Assembly (NCBI RefSeq): GCF_012726295.1
Contig: NZ_JABAOB010000002.1
Location: 186,001 to 250,000, forward strand
DNA length: 64,000 nucleotides
Source of the DNA: Chitinophaga sp. Ak27
GTDB taxonomy: Bacteria; Bacteroidota; Bacteroidia; Chitinophagales; Chitinophagaceae
Direction: 5' to 3'
This document shows positions 35,569-43,883 of the stretch, in pieces (the first letter of the stretch is position 1; each line of letters begins with the position of its first letter). Under the pieces are notes generated by a model, which worked only from the letters and a program-made list of their open reading frames with translations, was not told where the DNA came from and ran no database searches. The translations under genes were made by a program, and so were the position numbers.

Positions 35569-36459
35569 TTATCGCTTCGCTTTCTCTTTGTCCAGGAATC
35601 TTTCCACCATGGGAATTACGTAATCAGCCTCATGGGAGCCGGCTGTCAGCGTCGTTATTTCTTCAATATATTCCCCGTGTACGCCTGGTATAATGGCTAG
35701 TGCAGAATGAGCCAGCAGTCGGTGCATGGCTATTGCATGCTCGGGTTGTATGGCGTCCTGGTCGGCAACGATAATCAACGCGGGGGCATGAATGGCCTTG
35801 AGTTGCTCATCAGGTATATCCCTGAAGTTAAGCACTCTTTTTACATCCTTGTCGTGCATGTTCTGCAACCCCGCCGCATTGGGCGTCACTTGCAGGTAAG
35901 CAGTTTTGAGTTCGGCCGGCATATTGCTCAGCTGTGCCTGTTTCATAAAATCCCAGAACCCCGGAGGCATCCCGTTACGTTTGCAAAGCGCGGAACCCAG
36001 CACCATTTTATCAACGATTGCCGGGTGACGGATGGCTACCTGTAAGGTGGTGGTGCCACCATTGCTGAATCCGAAAAAGTCGGCTTTATTGATATGCAGT
36101 TGCTGCAAGAGTGTCGCAACATCATCAGCGTCTTGTTCAAAAGAGAGGTCTTTTGCCCGGTCGCTGGTTCTGCCATGCGCCTGTAGTTCCACTGCAATGA
36201 GCTGGCGGTGCTGTGCCAGCAAGGGAATTACTCTCCCAAAAGTAGTTTGAATGGTAGAACCGCCGCCATGGAGCAGTACCAAAGGCTTGCCTTCTCCATA
36301 AATTTCATAATACATTTTAATCCCGTTCACATCTGCATAACCATGCGTGGCGGGAAGGCTATCTTTGGTAGGCGGCGGGGTAGTGCTTACCTGCTGGATA
36401 TCGTTGAACGACGATAACAGCAGCCATATCGCGGCGGTGTATATAGTAAATGTTTTCAT
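35569..36459 (-). CDS. secreted alpha/beta hydrolase
   Basis: A 296-residue exported hydrolase with a hydrophobic signal region (about 1-22). The core starts at YADVNGIKMYYEIYGEGKPLVLLHGGG. The nucleophile is the Ser of GFSNGG, and the acid is probably the Asp of IIVADQDAIQPEHA. The late His lies in GVHGEY. It is the last gene of a three-gene operon with ArsR and SRPBCC genes (9 bp gap). An esterase or lactonase role is inferred; the substrate is unknown. Confidence 0.85.
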   Translation of the reverse strand: MKTFTIYTAAIWLLLSSFNDIQQVSTTPPPTKDSLPATHGYADVNGIKMYYEIYGEGKPLVLLHGGGSTIQTTFGRVIPLLAQHRQLIAVELQAHGRTSDRAKDLSFEQDADDVATLLQQLHINKADFFGFSNGGTTTLQVAIRHPAIVDKMVLGSALCKRNGMPPGFWDFMKQAQLSNMPAELKTAYLQVTPNAAGLQNMHDKDVKRVLNFRDIPDEQLKAIHAPALIIVADQDAIQPEHAIAMHRLLAHSALAIIPGVHGEYIEEITTLTAGSHEADYVIPMVERFLDKEKAKR

Positions 36460-36468
36460 GGGATGTCA

Positions 36469-36957
36469 TTAGTTTTGATGAAGTAATATGCGCATCTTAT
36501 CCAGCATTTGCAGCCAGCTGGGATAGGCGCCGGTTTTCTTTGCCAGTTCCTGGGAAACGGTTTGACGTAACTGCAATTTAGTTTTCCCATCTTCCGGGGT
36601 AAAGGTGACGGTTACCAGCGTAGCACCGGGCCAGTTGGCGTCCATACCGGCATCCACCGGGTTGATGGGGAGGCCATTTTCATCGGCATTGACCAGCGTA
36701 AATACAATTTTTTTATGCGGCAGGATCTCCCTGTATTCTCCAATGCACCAGCAGTCGCCGTACTGCGGGTTCCTGATACAAGAGTGGAATTGCCCACCTG
36801 GTGCTATTTCCAGTTTTTTGAAGAAGATAGTACAGCCTTCAGGGGCATACCATTTCATTAATTTATCAGGATCTGTCCAGGCGCTGAAAACCTTTTCAAC
36901 AGGAGCATTGAATGTTTCCTCGATGAATACTTCGTTATCGTTGACGCGATTTTTCAT
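36469..36957 (-). CDS. SRPBCC (AHSA1-like) protein
   Basis: A 162-residue protein of the AHSA1/SRPBCC fold: EVFIEETFNAPVEKVFSAWTDPDKLMKWYAPEGC, then KIVFTLVNADENGLP, GATLVTVTFTPEDGKTKLQLRQ and a C-terminal helix. ATG 36957 is chosen because it leaves a 4-bp gap to the ArsR gene and starts at MKNRVNDNEVF; the longer frame would overlap ArsR. SRPBCC genes paired with ArsR regulators are a common Bacteroidota arrangement, and the SRPBCC protein is often the regulated product. The ligand is unknown. Confidence 0.85.
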   Translation of the reverse strand: MKNRVNDNEVFIEETFNAPVEKVFSAWTDPDKLMKWYAPEGCTIFFKKLEIAPGGQFHSCIRNPQYGDCWCIGEYREILPHKKIVFTLVNADENGLPINPVDAGMDANWPGATLVTVTFTPEDGKTKLQLRQTVSQELAKKTGAYPSWLQMLDKMRILLHQN

Positions 36958-36961
36958 GATA

Positions 36962-37324
36962 TTATTTTTTAGCGGTGTTGGTGCGTGTATTTTTTTTCTT
37001 AGGGGCTGGTATTTCATCCTGTTCAATAAAGTCCTTCAGGGCTTTCAATCTGCCTGTCCACAGCTTGTGATATTGAGCTACCCATTCATGTACTTCATTG
37101 AGCTTTTCCAGTTTGGCTTCGCAGAGGCGTTCCCTGCCAGATTGTTTGATATGTAGTAGCCCGCATTCAGAGAGGACTTTAAGATGCAGGGAAATAGCCT
37201 GGCGGCTCACGTCAAATTGCTCCGCAATGGTGTTAACGTTGACGGGTTGCCGGGCTATCATCCCGATGATAGCCCGTCTTGTCGGGTCGGCAATGGCCTG
37301 AAAAACATCTCTGCGTGCTTCCAT
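36962..37324 (-). CDS. ArsR-family HTH transcriptional regulator
   Basis: A 120-residue winged-helix protein: RRDVFQAIADPTRRAIIGMIARQPVNVNTIAEQFDVSRQAISLHLKVLSECGLL, the ArsR-type HTH, then HIKQSGRERLCEAKLEKLNEVHEWV. No metal-binding cysteine pair is present, so it is not a classic arsenic sensor. ATG 37324 is used; the TTG at 37333 adds three residues. It starts the ArsR-SRPBCC-hydrolase operon. The two palindromes just upstream, overlapping the promoter, are the likely autoregulatory sites. The C-terminal tail is basic and Lys/Thr-rich. Confidence 0.88.
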   Translation of the reverse strand: MEARRDVFQAIADPTRRAIIGMIARQPVNVNTIAEQFDVSRQAISLHLKVLSECGLLHIKQSGRERLCEAKLEKLNEVHEWVAQYHKLWTGRLKALKDFIEQDEIPAPKKKNTRTNTAKK

Positions 37325-37329
37325 GATAT

Positions 37330-37371
37330 GCAAGTATTTGCTTGCAAATTTATATGCAAGTATTTACTTGC
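37330..37371 (-). promoter_or_regulatory. two-copy palindromic operator overlapping the ArsR promoter
   Basis: Two copies of GCAAGTATTTRCTTGC lie at 37330-37345 and 37356-37371, 26 bp apart. The distal copy is a perfect 7+7 palindrome with a 2-bp centre. On the minus strand a -7 element TAAATTTG occupies 37345-37352, between the copies, and a -33 TTTG lies 20 bp further upstream. One copy therefore sits in the spacer and one just after the -7 element, ideal for repression. ArsR binding is inferred. Confidence 0.65.
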
Positions 37372-37521
37372 GCAAATTTTTTTTTGAACGGGGCACCGGA
37401 AATATTTTATACGGAGTGGAAAATGGGACTGCTATGCCTTTTCGTTCAATACTATTTTTAAATCCTTCAAAATATCCTAATTTGCGCCCCTAAGTTCTTT
37501 CTTAACATTTTATCAAGCAGC

Positions 37522-37690
37522 AAAGGTTCCCACACAACGTGGGATTAATAGGGAATTGCGTGTAAATCGCAAGCTGTCCCGCAACTGTAAGTAACCGGAA
37601 AGTTTTTACCCTTGTTGTCCACTGTCTCAGTTAAAGAGAGATGGGAAGGACGGTAGAAATGTTACAAGCCAGGAGACCTGCCTTTATGTA
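37522..37690 (+). ncRNA. cobalamin riboswitch of metE
   Basis: A class-typical adenosyl- or methylcobalamin riboswitch. The 5' element AAAGGTTCCC is at 37522-37531, GGGAATTGCG at 37551-37560, and the core CTGTCCCGCAACTGTAAGT follows. The B12 box AGCCAGGAGACCTGCC is at 37667-37682. B12-bound riboswitches turn downstream genes off, which suits metE because the B12-dependent MetH enzyme then suffices. A TAATTTG element about 38 bp upstream may be part of the promoter. About 185 nt separate the aptamer from the metE start. Confidence 0.93.
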
Positions 37691-37746
37691 ATTGACAATG
37701 CTTTCGTGGAATGAAGCAGCTGTTGAACTGATATACGCTTTACACC

Positions 37747-37761
37747 GCCCCCGGCAGGGGC
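37747..37761 (+). promoter_or_regulatory. small GC hairpin between riboswitch and metE
   Basis: GCCCC (37747-37751) pairs with GGGGC (37757-37761) around a CGGCA loop. No T-run follows, so it is not a normal terminator; it may be part of the expression platform. Confidence 0.35.
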
Positions 37762-37828
37762 TGGAATGGATCATCGTGCGTATCACTCACACTATTATTT
37801 TCCCGCAGCATTGCTGGTGTATCAAAGA

Positions 37829-37860
37829 GCTTTTAACTGATTTTTTGTCAAATTAAAAGC
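37829..37860 (+). promoter_or_regulatory. inverted repeat immediately upstream of the metE start
   Basis: GCTTTTAA (37829-37836) pairs with TTAAAAGC (37853-37860), leaving 7 nt to the ATG at 37868. It could fold the translation start region, so the riboswitch might act on translation. The stem is AT-rich and weak. Confidence 0.4.
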
Positions 37861-37867
37861 ATTCAGC

Positions 37868-40192
37868 ATGCAAACACACAATCTCGGCTACCCGCGGATA
37901 GGCAGCCAGCGTGAACTCAAAAAAGCTTCCGAACAGTATTGGGCAGGAAAGCTCACCGCCCGGCAATTAATGCAAACCGGCAGCCAGCTAAGGTTACAAA
38001 ACTGGCAACTGCAACAGGTGGCCGGCATCGACCTGGTGCCCTGCAACGACTTTTCCTTTTATGACCAGGTACTCGACACCAGCCTGATGGTAGGCGCTAT
38101 CCCCACAAGGTACCACGACCTGATGGAAGAAAAACAACTGCCGTACATCGACCTATTATTTGCCATGGCGCGTGGCTACCAACAAGATGGACACGATATC
38201 ACCGCCATGGAAATGACCAAATGGTTTGATACCAACTACCATTATATCGTACCGGAGTTCATCGCCAACCAGCAATTCACCGCTTTCAACAACAAAGCCC
38301 TCAACGAATTCAATGAGGCGAAACGCCAGGGCATCAATGCCAAACCGGTACTGCTGGGGCCAGTATCTTATTTGCTGTTGGGTAAAGAAAAGGAAGAAGG
38401 GTTTCACCGGGTGCACCTTCTCCAGAAATTGTTACCGGTGTATATAACGATACTGCAGCAACTGGAAGAAGCCGGCGCTTACTACGTGCAACTGGATGAA
38501 CCCTGCCTATCCCTTAACTTATCGGCAGAAGAGCGCCAGGCCTTTGTTACCGCTTACCAGGAAATCAAACGTAAGCTACCCCAGCTCAAAATCATCCTCG
38601 CCAGTTATTTCGAATGTTATGGAGATAACCTGTCGACCGCGCTTTCCCTGCCCATACAGGTACTGCATCTCGACCTGGTGCGTTGCCCGGCTCAACTGGA
38701 CGATATCCTTGCAACCGACATCACCCGCACCCGTACTATCCTCTCGCTGGGAGTGGTAGACGGCAGGAATATCTGGAAAAATAACTTTGAAAACTCCCTG
38801 GCACATATTCATAAAGCAGTAGCACAAATCGGTGAAGAACGTGTATGGATAGCGCCTTCCTGCTCTTTGCTGCATGTGCCCTGCGACCTGGATCTGGAAG
38901 CCAACGAGCAGGTACTGACGCCGGAGATCAAGCAGTGGCTGGCCTTCGCTAAACAGAAAATAGAAGAAGTAATCACCCTGAAACAACTGGCCTGCGGTGA
39001 GAACAGTGAAGCAGCCAACAACCGCCTACAGGAAAATAAACAAGCACATCATCTGCGGGAAATATCGCCTCTCATACACCACCCTGCCGTGAAAAAGAGA
39101 GTGGCTGCTATCACCGACCAGGATGCTGCCCGTCAGCATACTTTCGCCATCCGCAAAACAAAGCAGCAGGAAGCATTGCAGCTGCCATTGTTCCCCACTA
39201 CCACCATCGGTTCTTTCCCGCAAACAGCCGAAGTGAGAAGCTGGAGAGCAAAGTGGAAGAAAGGCGCGTTGACGCAGGAACAATATGATGCGTTGATCGC
39301 TCAGGAAACGGAAAGCTCTATCCGCTGGCAGGAAGAAACCGGTATCGACGTGCTGGTGCACGGCGAGTTCGAACGCAACGATATGGTGGAATATTTCGGC
39401 GAGCAACTCAACGGTTTTGCATTTTCGCAACATGGCTGGGTACAGAGCTACGGCAGCCGCTGTGTGAAACCGCCTGTCATTTACGGAGATGTGAGCCGCG
39501 TGGCCCCCATGACAGTACGTTGGACCGCCTTCGCGCAGTCCCTCACCAAAATGCCGGTGAAAGGTATGCTCACAGGGCCAGTTACTATCTTACAATGGAG
39601 CTTCGTGCGTAACGACCAGCCACGCCGCGAAACCTGTACACAAATTGCCCTCGCTATCCGCGATGAAGTGGCAGACCTGGAAAAAGCCGGTATACGCATC
39701 ATCCAGATCGATGAACCAGCCATCCGCGAAGGCCTGCCATTGCGCAAGGAAAACTGGGAAAACTACCTGCACTGGGCAGTGAAGGCATTTCGCATTTCTG
39801 CCAGCGGGGTAGGCGATGCCACACAGATCCATACTCATATGTGCTACTCCGAGTTTAATGATATCATTGAGCATATTGCCGCCATGGATGCAGATGTGAT
39901 CACGATTGAATGCAGCCGCTCGCAAATGGAATTGCTGGATGCTTTCGCGGAGTTTAAGTATCCCAACGATATTGGTCCTGGTGTATATGATATCCACTCG
40001 CCCAGGGTACCTTCCCGCGATGAGATGGTACAGCTCATGGAAAAAGCCCGCGCGGTGGTACCCACCCGGCAGCTGTGGGTAAATCCTGACTGTGGACTGA
40101 AAACACGGGGCTGGCCGGAAACCAGGGCTGCCCTAAAAGAAATGGTGGCCGCTGCCCGCGAGCTAAGAGCGGTAGTCGTTGCCAATTCATAA
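37868..40192 (+). CDS. metE: cobalamin-independent methionine synthase
   Basis: A 774-residue MetE, 5-methyltetrahydropteroyltriglutamate-homocysteine methyltransferase, which transfers a methyl group to homocysteine as the last step of methionine synthesis. The N-terminal MQTHNLGYPRIGSQRELKKASEQYW is characteristic. The catalytic C-terminal barrel carries the zinc ligands His657 and Cys659 (HMCYSEF), Glu681 (ITIECSRS) and Cys742 (NPDCGLKTRGW). Length matches the family (about 750-770). Expression is under the upstream cobalamin riboswitch. A terminator lies just after the stop, so the gene is monocistronic. Confidence 0.98.
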   Translation: MQTHNLGYPRIGSQRELKKASEQYWAGKLTARQLMQTGSQLRLQNWQLQQVAGIDLVPCNDFSFYDQVLDTSLMVGAIPTRYHDLMEEKQLPYIDLLFAMARGYQQDGHDITAMEMTKWFDTNYHYIVPEFIANQQFTAFNNKALNEFNEAKRQGINAKPVLLGPVSYLLLGKEKEEGFHRVHLLQKLLPVYITILQQLEEAGAYYVQLDEPCLSLNLSAEERQAFVTAYQEIKRKLPQLKIILASYFECYGDNLSTALSLPIQVLHLDLVRCPAQLDDILATDITRTRTILSLGVVDGRNIWKNNFENSLAHIHKAVAQIGEERVWIAPSCSLLHVPCDLDLEANEQVLTPEIKQWLAFAKQKIEEVITLKQLACGENSEAANNRLQENKQAHHLREISPLIHHPAVKKRVAAITDQDAARQHTFAIRKTKQQEALQLPLFPTTTIGSFPQTAEVRSWRAKWKKGALTQEQYDALIAQETESSIRWQEETGIDVLVHGEFERNDMVEYFGEQLNGFAFSQHGWVQSYGSRCVKPPVIYGDVSRVAPMTVRWTAFAQSLTKMPVKGMLTGPVTILQWSFVRNDQPRRETCTQIALAIRDEVADLEKAGIRIIQIDEPAIREGLPLRKENWENYLHWAVKAFRISASGVGDATQIHTHMCYSEFNDIIEHIAAMDADVITIECSRSQMELLDAFAEFKYPNDIGPGVYDIHSPRVPSRDEMVQLMEKARAVVPTRQLWVNPDCGLKTRGWPETRAALKEMVAAARELRAVVVANS

Positions 40193-40199
40193 CCATACG

Positions 40200-40226
40200 T
40201 TCAACAGGCGTTACCCGCCTGTTGAA
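40200..40226 (+). terminator. intrinsic terminator of metE
   Basis: A perfect 11-bp stem TTCAACAGGCG (40200-40210) with CGCCTGTTGAA (40216-40226) closes a TTACC loop, then TTATTCT follows. Confidence 0.85.
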
Positions 40227-40250
40227 TTATTCTAATAAAAAAACAATACC

Positions 40251-40631
40251 ATGAACCAGGACAAGGTAGATCAATCTGTTACCCGGATATTTAAAGCCGT
40301 ATTCCCCGATAGTATCAATCACTATGATACCTTGTTTGGAGGTACCGCCATGGCCTTAATGGACGAAGTCGCCTTTATCACCGCCACCCGCTACAGCCGC
40401 CAGAAGATGGTGACGGTAAGCAGCGATCGTATCGACTTTACCAAACCTATTCCGGCAGGTACCATCATCGAGCTGGTAGGCATGGTATCGTTTGTAGGCA
40501 ATACTAGCCTCAAAGTAAAAGTAGAGGTGTTTATTGAGCAAATGTACTCAACAGTCCGGGAGAAGGCGATCACAGGGGAGTTTACGTTCGTAGCTATCGA
40601 CAACGACAAGCGCCCGGTAAAGATTGATTAA
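40251..40631 (+). CDS. acyl-CoA thioesterase, hot-dog fold
   Basis: A 126-residue YciA-like single hot-dog protein: INHYDTLFGGTAMALMDEVAFITATRYS, SSDRIDFTKPIPAGTIIELVGMVSFVGNTSLKVKVEV. Asp38 in MDEVAF is in the position of the catalytic acid of this group. It hydrolyses acyl-CoA thioesters in the cytoplasm; chain preference is not readable. It lies 58 bp after the metE stop beyond a terminator, and a very strong terminator follows, so it is monocistronic. Confidence 0.85.
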   Translation: MNQDKVDQSVTRIFKAVFPDSINHYDTLFGGTAMALMDEVAFITATRYSRQKMVTVSSDRIDFTKPIPAGTIIELVGMVSFVGNTSLKVKVEVFIEQMYSTVREKAITGEFTFVAIDNDKRPVKID

Positions 40632-40639
40632 TGATATGG

Positions 40640-40681
40640 AAAAGCGGCAAGCCCCCCGGCTGGGGGAGGCTTGCCGCTTTT
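40640..40681. terminator. strong bidirectional terminator
   Basis: AAAAGCGGCAAGCC (40640-40653) pairs with GGCTTGCCGCTTTT (40668-40681) and encloses a GC-rich loop that can pair further. It lies between the thioesterase and the convergent hydrolase gene, and has A/T runs on both sides. Confidence 0.85.
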
Positions 40682-40781
40682 TATGCCATCATTTACATCA
40701 ATGAAATGCTCATTTGACCGTGTACAATACTTTTGCTTGTATGTTAGTTGTCTGCATATAAATGGATTTTTTTCATGAAAA

Positions 40782-41585
40782 CTATCGTTGTGCCTGTGTT
40801 GCTGCGATAATAACATTGGCCACTGCTTCAGGTTGGGAAATAAAAACGGCGTGGCTGCCTTTGATTTCGGTAATATGATCGCCGGCTCTTTTATACATGC
40901 GGCGTTGTATATCCGGGTGCAGGGCATGGTCATCAGTAGCCACAATCCCATAGCTGGGCCTATTTTTCCAGGCTACCTGCGATACTGGAGCGCCAAAGCA
41001 TGCCGCAAAAATGGGTACCTGCGAGGCGGCCATAAAGTTGGACGTTTCGATGGGCAAGTCTGCTGAAAAACCGTTGTGAAACTGTGCCACATCAAAATAG
41101 ATGATGCCTTTATCGTCGGGAGGAAGGATGCCCGACGGGTCGGTGGCAGGTCCTGAACCTGCCAGCTGCGCTGTGCTTTCGCCTTTGTCGGGCTGAAAGG
41201 CCGCAATATACACCAGGGCAGCTACCTTAGGATGTGTGCCTGCTTCGGTGATCACAGTACCGCCCCAGGAATGTCCTACCAGCACACAGGGACCATCTTG
41301 TTTATCGAGGATATTTTGGGTAGCGGCTACATCATCTTTCAACGACGTAAGCGGATTTTGTACCACTGTTACATGATACCCTTTGGCGGTAAGAATGTTG
41401 AATAATGCTTTGTAACCGGAACCATCTGCGAAGGCGCCATGTACTAAAACAATATTCCTGATATCCTTTGCAGGTGGATTGTCGTGCCCGGAAGCCGCCA
41501 TAGTAGCTAGTGCGGGAAGACATAGGAGGAGGAAAGCGGTGAATCGTAAGCCTTCCTGGATACGCTGTAGAAACATCTTTTTCAT
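40782..41585 (-). CDS. secreted alpha/beta hydrolase
   Basis: A 267-residue exported hydrolase with a signal peptide (about 1-30, ending ATMAAS). The core is NIVLVHGAFADGSGYKALFNILTAKGYHV, the nucleophile is the Ser of VGHSWGG and the catalytic His is probably in KGSHAVFISQPEAVA. The acid may lie in GIVATDDHALHPDIQ. This pattern is common in esterases related to salicylate-type hydrolases of the alpha/beta superfamily. It is the last gene of a five-gene minus-strand operon (24 bp gap). Confidence 0.85.
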   Translation of the reverse strand: MKKMFLQRIQEGLRFTAFLLLCLPALATMAASGHDNPPAKDIRNIVLVHGAFADGSGYKALFNILTAKGYHVTVVQNPLTSLKDDVAATQNILDKQDGPCVLVGHSWGGTVITEAGTHPKVAALVYIAAFQPDKGESTAQLAGSGPATDPSGILPPDDKGIIYFDVAQFHNGFSADLPIETSNFMAASQVPIFAACFGAPVSQVAWKNRPSYGIVATDDHALHPDIQRRMYKRAGDHITEIKGSHAVFISQPEAVANVIIAATQAQR

Positions 41586-41609
41586 TTTTTGTGTTGTTTT
41601 ATTAGTGGA

Positions 41610-42623
41610 TTAATCAGCCAGGCCGGCTGCTTCGATAATAGCGTTGGTAAATATGCCCGGTGCTTCAGCAGGAAGATTATGCCCGGCGCCGGGAACGATA
41701 TGATGAACATGTTTTCCGACGAACTTCTTTTTATATGCCTGTCCATCAGTGGCGGGGGCAATTCCATCGGCATCACCGTCCAGCGTAATGGCGGGCACGC
41801 TGATCACAGGGCCTGCTGCCAGTTGTTGCTCCAGTGCGTCGTAACGGGGATCCCCGTCAGCAAGGCCCAGGCGCCACCGGTAGTTATGGATCACTACATC
41901 GGTATAGTCAGCATTGTGAAAAGAGGCGGCGTATTGCTGGAAGGTCTTGTCGTCGAATGACCATTTAGGAGAATTGAACTTCCATATCAACCGGGCCAGT
42001 TCCTCGCGGTGTTGTTTCAGTCCTTCCCGTCCACGTTCCGTAGCGAAATAATACTGGTACCACCAGCTCCACTCTGCCTGTGGGGGCAGCGGTTGTTTAT
42101 TTTTCTCGCGGTTATTCACCAGGTAACCATTTACACATACCAGCGCTATCACCCTTTCCGGCCACAAGGCGCCAATGATATTGGCAGTGCGGGTACCCCA
42201 GTCGTAGCCCGCCAGGATGGCTTTTTTGATATGCAGGGCATCCATTAGCGCAATGATGTCGAGTGCTACGGCTGCTTGTTGCCCGGTACGCTGGGTGTTG
42301 GCATCCAGGAAAGTGGTAGAGCCATGGCCCCGCAGGTGAGGTACAATTACCCGGTAGCCTTTAGCTGCCAGCGCCGGCGCTACATCCTGGTAACTGTGTA
42401 CATCGTAAGGCCAGCCATGAAGCAGGATCACCGGAGTTCCCCGGGCGGGCCCCATTTCTGCATAACCGGTATTCAGCACACCGGCATTGATTTGTTTGAA
42501 AGGACCGAAGGTAGTGTTGGAGGCAACGGCGCCGCTGAGATAGGAAGGAATGCTGAGTGCTCCCAGGGCCAGTGCACCTAGTCCGAGAAAGTGCCGGCGG
42601 TTATATGTTTTGGCAGTTTGCAT
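41610..42623 (-). CDS. Tat-exported alpha/beta hydrolase, Asp nucleophile (epoxide hydrolase-like)
   Basis: A 337-residue exported hydrolase. The N-terminus has a twin-arginine-like motif (NRRHFLGLGALALGALS), which suggests Tat export of a folded protein. The nucleophile elbow is GYDWG, an Asp instead of Ser, as in epoxide hydrolases and haloalkane dehalogenases; HGWPYDVHSYQDVAPAL fits the oxyanion region. The late His is in GAGHNLPAEAPGIF. ATG 42623 is chosen because it starts MQTAKTYNRR; the longer frame adds nine residues. Gaps of 24-27 bp place it in the cytochrome P460 operon. The substrate is unknown. Confidence 0.85.
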   Translation of the reverse strand: MQTAKTYNRRHFLGLGALALGALSIPSYLSGAVASNTTFGPFKQINAGVLNTGYAEMGPARGTPVILLHGWPYDVHSYQDVAPALAAKGYRVIVPHLRGHGSTTFLDANTQRTGQQAAVALDIIALMDALHIKKAILAGYDWGTRTANIIGALWPERVIALVCVNGYLVNNREKNKQPLPPQAEWSWWYQYYFATERGREGLKQHREELARLIWKFNSPKWSFDDKTFQQYAASFHNADYTDVVIHNYRWRLGLADGDPRYDALEQQLAAGPVISVPAITLDGDADGIAPATDGQAYKKKFVGKHVHHIVPGAGHNLPAEAPGIFTNAIIEAAGLAD

Positions 42624-42650
42624 AAAAAAGGTGTTTAGATAGATGTGCAA

Positions 42651-43418
42651 TTAGTGAAGGGCTGCTTTGGTGGCGGCGATAATTTTCCCGTTTGTATCGT
42701 TTTGTACAAAGCCAATCAGTTCCCAGTCGGTGTTGTTAAACCCGGCAGGAAGCGCCAGGGTGACGTGATCGCTTTCCTTCGCATTCACGGCGGCGAGCTG
42801 TTGTACAATTTGCACATGCGACAATTTTTTGCCGGCATTTTCGCCGGCCCTTACCTGGCTTTGCCCGTTTTTTTGTACCAGTGCCAGCAAGAGGCGGGTA
42901 TTTTTCCGGGGAGATGATAGCTGCCAGTTTACTTCCAGTTGGCGTGTAGTGGAATGCGCCTGCAATGTCAGGCTGGCACCTGCTGGTTGATCCAGCGCGG
43001 TGTTAACTGCCCGTTTTACTACAGATACATCGGAGCCTATCATTTCATGGCTGCCGTTGATCACCATTTGTGGGGTGTATACGGTAGAGAGTCCCAGCCA
43101 GGAAGCGTATTGTTGCTGTCTTTCGGAAAATGCATGTTGACTGTAGCTGTCACGCCAGCCCTGGTGGTCCCAGTAGTCTACGTGGTAGGCCAGCAGGTAC
43201 AATGGCTGGCCGTTGCTTTCCTGCTCCAGCCTGGACAGCAGTTCATCGGCAGGCGGACAGCTGGAGCATCCTTCGGAAGTAAACAGTTCTACTACGGCAA
43301 ATCCTTTGGTACTATCGGTATTAGCTATCAGCGGGCCGTTGTTGTTGCCCAGTACATCGGTACAGGCGCCCAGCAGGCTGCTGAGTGAGCAGATGGCGGT
43401 GATGATCAGTGATTTCAT
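42651..43418 (-). CDS. DUF1223-domain protein, exported, thioredoxin-like
   Basis: A 255-residue protein with an N-terminal signal sequence and a possible lipobox (LLGAC). The DUF1223 core is FAVVELFTSEGCSSCPPADELLSRLEQE, with the CSSC pair that resembles a thioredoxin active site, followed by YLLAYHVDYWDHQGWRDSYS and a beta-rich C-terminal part. The family is poorly characterised and is thought to be periplasmic and redox-related. It is in the five-gene operon with the haem-binding protein. Confidence 0.85.
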   Translation of the reverse strand: MKSLIITAICSLSSLLGACTDVLGNNNGPLIANTDSTKGFAVVELFTSEGCSSCPPADELLSRLEQESNGQPLYLLAYHVDYWDHQGWRDSYSQHAFSERQQQYASWLGLSTVYTPQMVINGSHEMIGSDVSVVKRAVNTALDQPAGASLTLQAHSTTRQLEVNWQLSSPRKNTRLLLALVQKNGQSQVRAGENAGKKLSHVQIVQQLAAVNAKESDHVTLALPAGFNNTDWELIGFVQNDTNGKIIAATKAALH

Positions 43419-43441
43419 GAGACGAATATTTTAATGGTGAA

Positions 43442-43876
43442 TTATTGTGGATCGCAGGGATACCAGGCTGGTTGTAATGATTGTATGAAGGCGGTTCTGG
43501 TAGCCGCATCGCTGGGGGCAGTGGCGCCATGGTACGGTTTGAACTGGTAAGCGGGCGGTTGTCCGTTGGCCACGGGCGTCATATCTACCGTTTCCACGCT
43601 TAATAGCTCACCGTTGATATAACTGCCAAACCAGAACTGATTATCCTGTTCGCGATAGGTAACCAGTTTGTATACGGCGCCGCTGGATGGTAAGTTCATC
43701 GCGGCTTTGTTGCCATATAGCATGGCTACCGAATTAGCTTTCTCATTAATCATGGTGGTGATCACCTGGTAGCCGCTGTCGTTGAATTCATAAGGTCTGA
43801 TAGCGGGCAGGTGTTGTTGGGCGTGTGAGCAGCTTATCAAAGCAACGGCTGCGAGGGCAAAATATATGTAACGCAT
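43442..43876 (-). CDS. small lipoprotein of unknown function
   Basis: A 144-residue protein with lipobox ALISC (about Cys16). The mature part (YEFNDSGYQVITTMINEKANSVAMLYGN, VYKLVTYREQDNQFWFGSYINGELLSVETV) looks like a single beta-rich domain. I do not recognise the family. It sits 7 bp after the haem-binding cytochrome gene (in transcription order), so the two are likely functional partners. Confidence 0.7.
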   Translation of the reverse strand: MRYIYFALAAVALISCSHAQQHLPAIRPYEFNDSGYQVITTMINEKANSVAMLYGNKAAMNLPSSGAVYKLVTYREQDNQFWFGSYINGELLSVETVDMTPVANGQPPAYQFKPYHGATAPSDAATRTAFIQSLQPAWYPCDPQ

Positions 43877-43883
43877 ATATAAG

